From JAXGMQ01 sp964613055 (GTDB lineage Bacteria > Caldisericota > Caldisericia > JAAYUI01): a DNA stretch of 25,701 nt. The notes under the pieces were generated by a model. It did not search any database, was not told the origin of the DNA, and worked only from the letters and a program-made list of their open reading frames with translations. A program made the translations under genes and the position numbers. Every line of letters starts with the position of its first letter. Position 1 is the stretch's first letter. This document shows, in pieces, positions 15,745-23,272 of the stretch. The stretch spans positions 1 to 25,701 of the forward strand of contig CAZTGD010000029.1 in NCBI GenBank assembly GCA_964613055.1. The letters run 5' to 3'.

Positions 15745-16509
15745 ATGAAGAGAAAAGACAAAGAGATGATAAGAGACCTTTCGGGCAAGATGACCGAAAG
15801 ACAGGCAAAACGGATCCGCGAGGAGAAGCGACAGGAGAAGAGAGAGCAGAAGAAAAAAGTTGCAAAGCAGAGGCTGATTGTCTTTGGTGTCGTGGTCATT
15901 GTAGCACTTATCGTGGCTGGCGTATTCATTTTGATCAACAGCTCCGGCGGTGAGAACACCACAACAGACATCACTGAACCCGACAAGGAATTGTCTGGTA
16001 GAAGCGCAGTTGTAAAAACTCCTGCTGGTCAGTTCACCGTTGAGCTGTTTGGAGACAAGGCACCGAAGGCGGTAGAGAAGTTCATCACCGTTGCAGGCGA
16101 GGGACACTATGACGACTCATTCTTCCATCGCATCTCCGATGATGGCTTCATCGAGTGCGCCATCAATGAGAATTCACCGGGTAGACCTGGCTTTGACACG
16201 ACCATGGACATGGAGGTCAACGGACTCGCACCCGAGGCTTATTCTGTTGTCTTTGTTCCACAGCCTGATGGTCCTGGCATGATGAAGACTGGTTTCTTCC
16301 GCATCTACAAGGAACCACCGACAGATCCCACAACTGCAGGCACCGTGTTTGGCAAAGTGGTTGGTGGCAAGGAAGTGGTTGATATGCTGTTGACTGTGGA
16401 GAAAGTACTGCAACCTCCAGACAAAAACTATGATGTGCCCAGCGATGAGGTGTCATATCCCTACAATATCGATGACGTGCGCGTCAATACCATAGAGATC
16501 GTAGATTAA
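15745..16509 (+). CDS. Membrane-anchored cyclophilin-type peptidyl-prolyl isomerase
   Basis: Cyclophilins speed cis-trans isomerisation of X-Pro bonds; this one would act outside the membrane. A Lys/Arg/Glu-rich cytoplasmic coiled coil (about 1-42) is followed by one helix (44-64) and a cyclophilin domain from about 86. VVKTPAGQFTVELFGDKAPKAV matches the family start and FFHRI (126-130) keeps the catalytic Arg. The usual GFMIQGGD is replaced by GFIECAINEN, and SQFFI by TGFFRI, so the active site is diverged and activity is not certain. TVFGKVVGGKEVVD matches the family end. The start has GGAGGTG about 4 nt upstream. It is paired with the preceding methyltransferase and closed by the hairpin at 16518. 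Confidence 0.85.
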   Translation: MKRKDKEMIRDLSGKMTERQAKRIREEKRQEKREQKKKVAKQRLIVFGVVVIVALIVAGVFILINSSGGENTTTDITEPDKELSGRSAVVKTPAGQFTVELFGDKAPKAVEKFITVAGEGHYDDSFFHRISDDGFIECAINENSPGRPGFDTTMDMEVNGLAPEAYSVVFVPQPDGPGMMKTGFFRIYKEPPTDPTTAGTVFGKVVGGKEVVDMLLTVEKVLQPPDKNYDVPSDEVSYPYNIDDVRVNTIEIVD

Positions 16510-16517
16510 TAACTGTA

Positions 16518-16557
16518 GATGGTACACTCTGCATCCTCGAATGGAGGGTGTACCATC
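16518..16557 (+). terminator. Strong hairpin after the cyclophilin gene
   Basis: GATGGTACAC (16518-16527) pairs perfectly with 16548-16557 and the stem continues for three more pairs (one G-U). It begins 8 nt after the cyclophilin TAA. The following TTGATTAGG is only weakly T-rich, so this is a probable but not ideal intrinsic terminator. Confidence 0.6.
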
Positions 16558-16591
16558 TTGATTAGGTGTAACAAAAGGGAGGGAAGTGAAA

Positions 16592-16957
16592 ATGAGTATG
16601 TTTGATGTATTTGCATTCGTTCCCAGTGAACTGACCGAAGAGCAGATAGGGGAGCACTACGGGTTGTATCAGCAGATCTACAGTGAGGGTTCTATCATGT
16701 CTCCCGATTCTTATGATGCGTATAGGCGTGATCACCTGCATTGTCACAAGACAAGCCGTAAGTTCAGCTTTGAAGCCCGGAAAGACGGAGCATTGATTGG
16801 TTTTTCAACTGTCTCCGTTACAAATCCAGAAATGCCTGCCCCCCAGACGGAAAGAGTGAAGTCATGGGTTGATATTGATGTGCATGAGGGTTACAGGAGA
16901 AATGGCATTGGCACGGCACTTCTGCGCAACTTGCTGGATGTCATATCAGATTTTTGA
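16592..16957 (+). CDS. N-terminal GNAT domain of a tandem acetyltransferase, ended by in-frame TGA
   Basis: GNAT enzymes acetylate amines with acetyl-CoA. This 121-residue part carries the CoA-binding motif A Y-R102-R-N-G105-I-G107-TALL at 101-111, matching RxxGxG. ATG 16592 is preferred to in-frame GTG 16586 because GGGAGGG lies about 8 nt upstream. The frame stops at TGA 16955-16957, immediately after motif A and before the last strands a GNAT domain needs. The same frame continues open to 17641 and encodes a second GNAT domain, so I read 16592-17641 as one gene (348 sense codons) with a nonsense codon. As it stands this fragment is unlikely to fold fully. Confidence 0.75.
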   Translation: MSMFDVFAFVPSELTEEQIGEHYGLYQQIYSEGSIMSPDSYDAYRRDHLHCHKTSRKFSFEARKDGALIGFSTVSVTNPEMPAPQTERVKSWVDIDVHEGYRRNGIGTALLRNLLDVISDF

Positions 16958-17641
16958 ATAGAGAAAGTCTTTGCAGGACTGTGGACAGAGTCGGGCAAGG
17001 CGTTTTGTGAACAGTTGGGCGGAAGCGTTGCAGACAGGTGTGTGCTGTCCTTCTTTGATATAAAGACTGCGGACTGGCAGACAATAACTGGTCTACAGGA
17101 GAAAATTTCCACCAGGAACAGGGACTATTCAGTCGATATCACCCATGGTCTCAGGCAGGAGGATGAAGCCGACTATAAGAGACTGTTCCATGTGTTTGCT
17201 GAGCAGATATCACAGTACTCAGGCGAGTGGGACTATGATCACGATTACTTTGAATCAGAACTAACGATAAATCAGGAGAGAATGAAAGAAACGCGTGAGG
17301 TGAGTATCCTTGCCTACGCAAGGAACAATGGAAACGCTGTGGGGATGTCTGAACTGAGATACGATCCGAAGAGACCCATCGAGCTGTACACCGAGATAAC
17401 GGGTGTAATGCCCGATCATCGCAAGCGGGGGCTGAGCAAGTGGATGAAGGCAAAGCTCTTTCAGTTTGTCTCAGAGTACATGCCCGAGATCAAGTACATC
17501 AAGACGGACAATGACGAGGACAACAATGTCATGAGGGACACAAACGAGCTGTTCGGATTCAAGAACATGCTCAGGAAACTGCCGGCTTGGATGGGGTTTG
17601 TGTTTGACTATGACAAGCTCCGTGAACGGGTGAGAGATTAG
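16958..17641 (+). pseudogene. C-terminal half of the tandem GNAT acetyltransferase, after the TGA
   Basis: The frame is identical to that of the preceding fragment (both stops and starts agree modulo 3). It begins with IEKVFAGLWTESGKAF, which would complete the first GNAT domain, and continues into a second GNAT domain with GMSELRYDP, ITGVMPDHRKRGLSKWMKAKLF and a terminal FGF-type segment. The acetyl-CoA loop here is RKRGLS, with Ser where Gly/Ala is usual. Independent translation could use TTG 17015 (208 aa), but no good ribosome-binding site is evident, and that start would omit the end of domain 1. The alternatives are recent nonsense mutation, sequencing error or UGA readthrough. Confidence 0.7.
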
Positions 17642-17669
17642 CTGAATGGCGGTACATGCCTGAACACAA

Positions 17670-17822
17670 TGTGGATAACTTTGGTAAATAATGAGACACC
17701 ATAACAACAGTCATCTGTAAATATCCAAACAACACTTCATTTATGAACAGATGACCGGCTGTCAAATGAGCGGGAATAATAGGCTTTCTGGTTTTCCACA
17801 TTGTTATCCACAGTGTGTATAA
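17670..17822. promoter_or_regulatory. DnaA-box cluster
   Basis: Four boxes matching TTWTNCACA lie in the 225-bp gap: TGTGGATAA 17670-17678 (reverse), TTTTCCACA 17792-17800, TTATCCACA 17804-17812 and TGTGTATAA 17814-17822 (reverse). The last three are tightly packed and finish just before the promoter of the lipoprotein gene. They could form an auxiliary origin site, a DnaA-titration locus, or DnaA-responsive regulation of the downstream gene. Confidence 0.5.
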
Positions 17823-17826
17823 AACT

Positions 17827-17857
17827 TTGATGAAATATTTTTTATTTCTGCTACAAT
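17827..17857 (+). promoter_or_regulatory. Putative promoter giving a near-leaderless transcript
   Basis: TTGATG (17827-17832) and TACAAT (17852-17857) are 19 nt apart. A start 7 nt downstream would fall at about 17864, only 3 nt before ATG 17867. No ribosome-binding site precedes that ATG, which agrees with leaderless initiation. A TATAAT at 17863 overlaps the start codon and is probably not used. Confidence 0.3.
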
Positions 17858-17866
17858 CGGTCTATA

Positions 17867-19153
17867 ATGTGCAGAAAGCTACTATTGGTGAGCGTTGGTT
17901 TGGTTTTAACCATATTGATGACGGGCTGTTCATCGACCTCGGGCAACGACTATGCCCGGGAGAGGTGGAGTGTTTCAGGTGGGATGGGCAAGGCATACTC
18001 AACGAGTTCTCGTCTATGTAGAGATATTTCGTCACAATGGGATGTCAGGCTGGTAAACGGGATGGCATGGACGAATCTCGTCTCGGACGGCAAGCACGCT
18101 TATGCGCTGATAAATGGTGCTGACGGGTATGAGGTGGTCAAGATCAGGGTAGAATCGGGTGGTGTGGTTGTATCTAATCAGGATCTTATGGGGCTTATGA
18201 TCCAAGCACTGACGGGGACAGTGGACACAAATGACACTGACGCGACCGTGTTTCGCGATGTGCCGGATGATGTCAGCTTCCAGCTGACGCTTACATCAGG
18301 TGTGCTGACATTGCTTTCTGAATCTGAGATAGTAGCCATTGATATGGATGACATGAGGGCATTGTGGAGGGAAAAGGTTCGAGACAACAACATTGAAAGT
18401 GTGTGCGGGATAGGCGAGCGTGTGATGTGTACAACGTCCACTGCAAGTGTGATGGCACTTTCTGCCCGAACGGGCATGCCCCAGTGGGAACAAGCGCTTG
18501 ATGATGGATATGACTTCAGGTTTGTCACAGCCAGTCAAGAGATCACGCTGGTGTATGGATTCTCAAAGGGTGACGGGGTGTCGATTACAGTAGCCTTGTC
18601 TACTACAGACGGTGAGGTGTTGTGGATGAAGGAGTCGCTTGGTGTAGCCACGAAACCGCCTCAGATTCTGAGTGGGAAGGCATATATCTCAGAGAGTGGC
18701 AAGTTCTCGTGCATGGATGTGAGGAACGGCAGGGAGCTGTGGTCACAGTTTTTTGAGATTGAGGTTAGTGATGATGATGGTGAGGAGGTCGAGAATGATG
18801 GGGATGGGCAGACGTCTACCATACCCGCAAGGATTGTTGTGACTCCGGCTCTGACTGAAGATTACGCGTTCCTGGTGGTGGGTGACCAGCTGAAGGCGAT
18901 GAGCAGTCAAAACGGTAGACCAGAGGGCTCTGTAACCCTGCCAGAGGGTGTCACACCGAAATTCATGCTGGCATCTGACCAACACCTGTATCTGGTAGCA
19001 GACGGGGAGCCGTTTATGTATCAGTATGACGCTTACTCTCTAGAGCTGGAGCGTCGATTCGTGGGAGGTTCGCGCGAGGTCATCTCTGCACTGATAACAG
19101 ATGTCATAATACTGCAGACTCGGGATTCGATCGTTTGCTATGGGTGCAGATAG
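17867..19153 (+). CDS. Lipoprotein with PQQ-like beta-propeller (BamB-like fold)
   Basis: The N-terminus is a lipoprotein signal: KLLL, a hydrophobic core, then LMTGC with the lipidated Cys at 21 (Met at -3 is slightly unusual). The mature part has propeller-type blades that alternate observations and comparisons: YALINGADGYEVVKIRVESG, SESEIVAIDMDDMRALWREK, STASVMALSARTGMPQWEQ, TTDGEVLWMKE, GKFSCMDVRNGRELWSQ. The [AG]-x-D-x-x-[TN]G-x-x-[LP]W rhythm is typical of PQQ repeats without quinone binding. An acidic insertion (DDDGEEVENDGDGQ) splits one blade. The fold is clear but not the role; BamB itself is not implied. Repeat copy C starts 72 bp after the stop, and the DnaA-box cluster lies just upstream. 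Confidence 0.82.
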   Translation: MCRKLLLVSVGLVLTILMTGCSSTSGNDYARERWSVSGGMGKAYSTSSRLCRDISSQWDVRLVNGMAWTNLVSDGKHAYALINGADGYEVVKIRVESGGVVVSNQDLMGLMIQALTGTVDTNDTDATVFRDVPDDVSFQLTLTSGVLTLLSESEIVAIDMDDMRALWREKVRDNNIESVCGIGERVMCTTSTASVMALSARTGMPQWEQALDDGYDFRFVTASQEITLVYGFSKGDGVSITVALSTTDGEVLWMKESLGVATKPPQILSGKAYISESGKFSCMDVRNGRELWSQFFEIEVSDDDGEEVENDGDGQTSTIPARIVVTPALTEDYAFLVVGDQLKAMSSQNGRPEGSVTLPEGVTPKFMLASDQHLYLVADGEPFMYQYDAYSLELERRFVGGSREVISALITDVIILQTRDSIVCYGCR

Positions 19154-19225
19154 TTTACAATAAACATTTTTTGGCGGTGCGTCCTGATGGTTACTTATTT
19201 GTGGGTGCTATACTCATAACACATA

Positions 19226-19627
19226 AACACAGGTTTTATAAAAAAACTGCAAGCTACCCCTTATCACACCTAGAGGGTTAGATACTCCCTGTCATTCAGG
19301 CTTAACAGAAATCCAGTGTGAAACTGGTAGCGGTTGAGATATTTGAAATTATTTACGGACAGACGTGTCCGAGAATTCTGCTTGATTCCCGCTTTAGCGG
19401 GAATGACGTAGAGGCAAAACGGGAATGAGGTGAAAAAGGATTGACGTAGCAAAAAAGAGAATGACAGAGAAGAAATTTAGAATGACGTCGAAAAACTGTA
19501 ATTACGTAGAAGAAAGCAAGAATTATGGTAAGGAGGTCGAGGATGACGAGGAAGGTGATGCACCTTTTTAAGGGAAGATAGGAGTGGTCATGGATGAAGA
19601 ATTTATTGTGTGTCAGGGGCATAATGC
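19226..19627 (+). repeat. Dispersed repeat, copy C (longest)
   Basis: It occupies most of the 567-bp gap between two lipoprotein genes. The edges match copy B: ACACAGGTTTT on the left, CCCCTTATCACACC with AGAGGGTT forming the same small hairpin, CTGTCATTC, the inverted repeat ATTCCCGC-TTTA-GCGGGAAT (19385-19404), and GGTCATGGATG with GTGTGTCAGGGGCATAATGC on the right. Copy A (about 2225-2370) is an inverted, more diverged relative of the middle part. No transposase or clear target duplication is visible. Confidence 0.7.
19401..19550 (+). repeat. Degenerate ~20-bp tandem array (about 8 units) inside copy C
   Basis: Units of the type GAATGACGTAG followed by 8-10 purine-rich bases begin at 19401, 19423, 19439, 19459, 19480, 19499, 19520 and 19540; the spacing is 22, 16, 20, 21, 19, 21 and 20. 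The best-preserved units are GAATGACGTAG and GAATGACGTCG. The array is extended relative to the same place in copy B. Confidence 0.6.
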
Positions 19628-19720
19628 ATTTTGACATGTATTGTAATCAATAAGGTTGAACATGGGAATCCTTTGTGTTATCATGACTGTGTTTGAGATG
19701 CTGGCATGGAGGTTGTGGAT

Positions 19721-21160
19721 ATGAAAAAAGCAATACATGTTGCTGTCACGGTTTTATCAGTCGTTATACTTTTGTCTTCTTGTGGTACGCCTGAACCACC
19801 GATGAAGGATATGGATTCACAACAACCTGCAGTTGGTGCTCAATGGTATTGTGCTGATGGATCTGTGTATGATCCACTTTCAGAGCCGAACCTTGCCAAT
19901 GTCAGCAGGAATGATGATAACTCTTGGCCCCCTACTCTTTGCATTGACTCATCAGGCAATCCTCACATCGCATGGTTTGATAACAGCGATGATGGGAACT
20001 ATGAAATACTCTACACCAGATGGGATGGCAGTGATTGGGTGTGTGCAGATGGCAGTGTGTATGATCCGTTGGCGGGTAATGCCAACGTCAGCAGAAACAA
20101 TGCCTGGTCCCAAAATCCCTCTCTTGCCCTCGACTCCTCAGGAAATCCACACATTGCGTGGCACGATGGAAGTTTTGGGAGACTAGAGATACTTTACACC
20201 CGTTGGAACGGTAGCGATTGGGTGTGTGCTGATAATTCTGTGTATGACCCGAAAGCAGATCCGAACGCAGCCAATGTCAGCAGGAACAGCTATAGCTCTT
20301 GTGATCCCTCTCTTGCCCTCGACTCCTCAGACAATCCTCACATTGCGTGGCATGATGAAAGAATCTATAACGAATTCTATGAAATACTCTACACCCGTTG
20401 GAACGGTAGCGAATGGGCGTGCGCAGATGGTGAAGTTTATGATCCAGTCGCAGAACCGAATCCAGCCAATCTAAGCAGGAACAGTGGCAGATCTACTCAA
20501 CCCTCACTTGCTCTGGACTCTTCAGGCAAACCTCATATTTCATGGGAGGATGATTACGGTTATATAAATGAAGAGATACTCTACGCCCACTGGAATGGTA
20601 CTGACTGGGTATGCGCTGGTGGTGATGTTTACGATCCGGATACAGAGAATGCCAATGTCAGCTGGAGTGGAGGTATATCTCACTACCCCTCACTTGCCCT
20701 GGACTCCTCAGGCAATCCACATATTGCATGGGAATATAGTGGCTATGGGAGACGTGAGATAATCTACACTTACTGGAATGGCATGAAATGGGTATGTGCA
20801 AATGGTGATGTTTATGATCCTGCTACACGGTATGCAAATGTCAGCTGGAACAGTTTAAACTCTTACTACCCCTCGCTTGCCCTCGACTCATCAGGCAACC
20901 CACATATTGCGTGGTTTGATTACAGCTATAGAAACGATGATATACTCTACACCTATTGGAATGGCAATAAATGGGTATTAGCAGATGGTAGAACGAGTTA
21001 TGACCGTTTCACGGGCAATGCCAGTGTCAGCAGGAACAGTGGTTACTCTTGGCGTCCCTCCCTTTCTCTGGACTTCTCAGGCAATCCTCATATTGCATGG
21101 CGAGATGATAGCTATGGAAAGCATGATATATACTACATCCATTGGAAAGATGGCGATTGA
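19721..21160 (+). CDS. Eight-repeat propeller-type lipoprotein, truncated after seven repeats by TGA
   Basis: An exported lipoprotein: MKKAIHV, a hydrophobic core and the lipobox LSSC (Cys21). ATG 19721 is chosen over ATG 19706 since TGGAGG at 19707-19712 is 8 nt away. The body is built of seven complete 61-65-residue repeats of the form W-x-C-A-D-G-x-V-Y-D-P ... N-V-S-R-N ... PSLALDSSGNPHIAW ... EILYTRWNGSD, starting at Trp codons 19844, 20036, 20219, 20414, 20606, 20789 and 20972. Each is probably one propeller blade. TGA at 21158-21160 stands exactly where repeat 8 should begin with the same Trp. Sialidase/Kelch-like surface proteins have similar blades; no catalytic residues are evident. 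Confidence 0.8.
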   Translation: MKKAIHVAVTVLSVVILLSSCGTPEPPMKDMDSQQPAVGAQWYCADGSVYDPLSEPNLANVSRNDDNSWPPTLCIDSSGNPHIAWFDNSDDGNYEILYTRWDGSDWVCADGSVYDPLAGNANVSRNNAWSQNPSLALDSSGNPHIAWHDGSFGRLEILYTRWNGSDWVCADNSVYDPKADPNAANVSRNSYSSCDPSLALDSSDNPHIAWHDERIYNEFYEILYTRWNGSEWACADGEVYDPVAEPNPANLSRNSGRSTQPSLALDSSGKPHISWEDDYGYINEEILYAHWNGTDWVCAGGDVYDPDTENANVSWSGGISHYPSLALDSSGNPHIAWEYSGYGRREIIYTYWNGMKWVCANGDVYDPATRYANVSWNSLNSYYPSLALDSSGNPHIAWFDYSYRNDDILYTYWNGNKWVLADGRTSYDRFTGNASVSRNSGYSWRPSLSLDFSGNPHIAWRDDSYGKHDIYYIHWKDGD

Positions 21161-21364
21161 GTGTCAATAGGGGGTGAAGTGTACGACTCTCTGAAAGGTA
21201 ATGCCAATTTGAGCAGGAACAGGGGTGTCTCTTGGGGTTCCTCCCTTGATCTAGATTCATCTGACAAACCTCACATTGCATGGTTTGATGGTAGTTATGT
21301 TGGGCATGATGAGATTATGTATGTGAAAGGAAAATTGCTTTCAAAAGAAATGTCTCCTCAATAA
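21161..21364 (+). pseudogene. Eighth repeat of the preceding lipoprotein, separated by TGA
   Basis: In the same frame, directly after the TGA, the sequence reads VSIGGEVYDSL, NANLSRN, SSLDLDSSDKPHIAWFDGS and HDEIMYV, a recognisable eighth repeat. A short non-repeat tail (KGKLLSKEMSPQ) and TAA follow. A GTG at 21161 could start translation but has no ribosome-binding site and would give an isolated blade. The natural reading is the intact C-terminus of a 546-residue, eight-bladed protein. Confidence 0.75.
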
Positions 21365-21476
21365 CAAACACTGTAAAGATGTTCATAAATAAAGGAACGT
21401 AGACAGCCGGTCAGGGGTTGCTGTGTGGAACTAAAAGAACAAATATGTGTATGTTGATATGTGGAAGGGGGTAGGC

Positions 21477-22943
21477 ATGAGCAAGCTTAAGGTTATTGTC
21501 ACGGTTGTCACAGTAATAACGATTGTTGGGTTGATTGGTTATTTTATGATGGATGAAACCTTCAATCAGCAGGATGAAGCAAATGAAACCGATAATCTAG
21601 CTATCATTACTGAAAACAACAGCATCATAATCAATCAGGATCGAACAGTGAAATCATCTAGGATTGATCCAGAAGAGCAATCATTTGAGATAAGTGGTGA
21701 TAACAGGATAACTGTACTCAAAGACAGCTATGATGGTGAGAACTTTTACTTCTTGGAATCAACAGATGAGTATATGGCTGATGTCTATATCCACAACATA
21801 GAATCGGGTGAGTCCGAACTCGTACTGGCTGATATCTTTGGTGCTTCGGGTATGTGTGTTGCCGATGGTTGCATTGCGGGTTGGAAGCCTCTTACTGATG
21901 GACGGAAGGCTTTGTTTGTCTATAATACAGAAACGGATGAGATGAGGATGCTTGAACCTTATGGTAAGGGGATTCACTATCAGATAAATGGATTTGTAGG
22001 TGGAAGATTGTTTTTCACAAAGAAGCAATCCAGCAGTGAAGAACCGAACAGCATAGATAAAACAATGCATATCTACGATTGGTTTACTGATGAAACACGT
22101 TTGATAGAGGCATTTGATAATAACTCACCTAAAGATTCAATGTTTATCGGAGACGAGATAGTAATAAGCGATCGGTATTTGCTGATGAGAGCCCAGATTC
22201 CACCCGATTATCAGTCGGATGAGTTTTACTCTGATGATCAAGGCTTTGTTACCAAGGGGAAAAACTTGCAAAAACTGCCGACTGCAATTCTGATATACGA
22301 CTTGGAAGAGGATGAATGGTTGGCACCATTTGAGATGAGCAGGAACGCCTTCGCCTACTATGATATTGCGGGTGATTATATCGTGTGGATTGATATGGGT
22401 GATGACATTATCAAGCTGATGGATAGTGGTATACAACATCATGATCAATACTACCCATTGCCGATAATGGAAGCCCTCATGGGATACCACATACCAACCG
22501 GTAAATCTGTTGTCCTGAGTGATAGAAATCACACAATAAGTTATGTAGTCGAGTGTGATGAGAACGCAGTGTATTACTTTGAGGATAACAAAGACCCATA
22601 TTACAGGACAGAACCAGTATTTGTTAAGGTCAGTCTGGATTCTGATGTAACAGAAATCAGGAAACAAATGGCGATGCGAACTGATAAAGTAGCTTTAAAA
22701 ATAAATCCTTTGGGTGAATGGGTTGTCCTGCTGATGGACAACGGATACAAACATGTATATGATGTTTACAACCTTGAACAGGACACCATGTTCTCTTTGG
22801 ATTTTGTAATGGATGATATAGAGTTTGATCTGAGAGCTTGTCGGTGGTCGATGTTCCAGTCACATGGCGATAAACTGCTGGAGGTTGCGCATCCCGATTC
22901 CGATGAGACAGCCATAAGGGGGATTGTCTACTCGCTGGAATAG
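21477..22943 (+). CDS. Membrane-anchored propeller-like protein, paralogue of the 10 kb gene
   Basis: Family unknown. The start at ATG 21477 (MSKLKV) is preferred to the frame's earlier ATG 21447 because GGAAGGGGGTAGGC lies just upstream, the same layout as in the paralogue at 10063. A transmembrane helix at about 4-24 is followed by a 460-residue exported domain with repeated strand-turn-strand elements (ENFYFLESTDE, GRLFFTKKQSS, DYIVWIDMGDD, NAVYYFEDNKD). This suggests a propeller. It matches the 10 kb protein in IVWIDM, GYHIP and the GEWVVLLMD/GDWLIRID segments, but with large differences elsewhere. It is 488 aa. It lies 112 bp after the eight-repeat lipoprotein and may belong to the same surface-protein cluster. 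Confidence 0.75.
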   Translation: MSKLKVIVTVVTVITIVGLIGYFMMDETFNQQDEANETDNLAIITENNSIIINQDRTVKSSRIDPEEQSFEISGDNRITVLKDSYDGENFYFLESTDEYMADVYIHNIESGESELVLADIFGASGMCVADGCIAGWKPLTDGRKALFVYNTETDEMRMLEPYGKGIHYQINGFVGGRLFFTKKQSSSEEPNSIDKTMHIYDWFTDETRLIEAFDNNSPKDSMFIGDEIVISDRYLLMRAQIPPDYQSDEFYSDDQGFVTKGKNLQKLPTAILIYDLEEDEWLAPFEMSRNAFAYYDIAGDYIVWIDMGDDIIKLMDSGIQHHDQYYPLPIMEALMGYHIPTGKSVVLSDRNHTISYVVECDENAVYYFEDNKDPYYRTEPVFVKVSLDSDVTEIRKQMAMRTDKVALKINPLGEWVVLLMDNGYKHVYDVYNLEQDTMFSLDFVMDDIEFDLRACRWSMFQSHGDKLLEVAHPDSDETAIRGIVYSLE

Positions 22944-23272
22944 GTGTTTGATTTATCAATGTTTATATTTTACTGGTAGCGTCTTTGTTTGGTGAGTACT
23001 TACGAAGATTGAAATAGCTGATATTACTAGCGACCGTTTGATTGGTTTTGTAACAAAACAGAGATTCGATCGTTTATCATGATAGCTGTAAATTGTGACT
23101 GCATTTCTTATTTATCATTATCGTTCCTATGCTGTTGTGTGAAAGATATTGAGGAGTGGAAGTAAACTTTGAAGGAGCACTTATTCTAGATATGTCGAAT
23201 GAGGGAATATTTAGGATTAACATGGTTGAGTATTGAAAACATTGGTAGAGATTGTGAACCTGAAAAGTATAA
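22944..23272. other. Intergenic stretch with no gene seen
   Basis: The 329 bp are moderately A+T-rich. I see no repeat copy, tRNA or convincing hairpin apart from a short palindrome TATCATGATA near 23077. Expected contents are the end of the propeller transcript and a promoter for the gene at 23273, neither of which I can place with confidence. Confidence 0.4.

Noticed and set aside
16955..17000. Selenocysteine at the GNAT TGA
   Set aside because: Only a weak 4-bp stem (AGTC/GACT) follows the TGA, no selenoprotein family fits a GNAT enzyme, and no Sec machinery is in the window.
19401..19550. CRISPR array
   Set aside because: The units are about 20 bp, degenerate and without distinct spacers; no cas genes are present.
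11727..19627. Dispersed repeats as insertion sequences
   Set aside because: No transposase frame, no terminal inverted repeats matching each other and no target duplications could be seen; described as repeats only.
22011..22019. DnaA-box match TTTTTCACA in the 21477 gene
   Set aside because: A single degenerate match inside a coding region is expected by chance.
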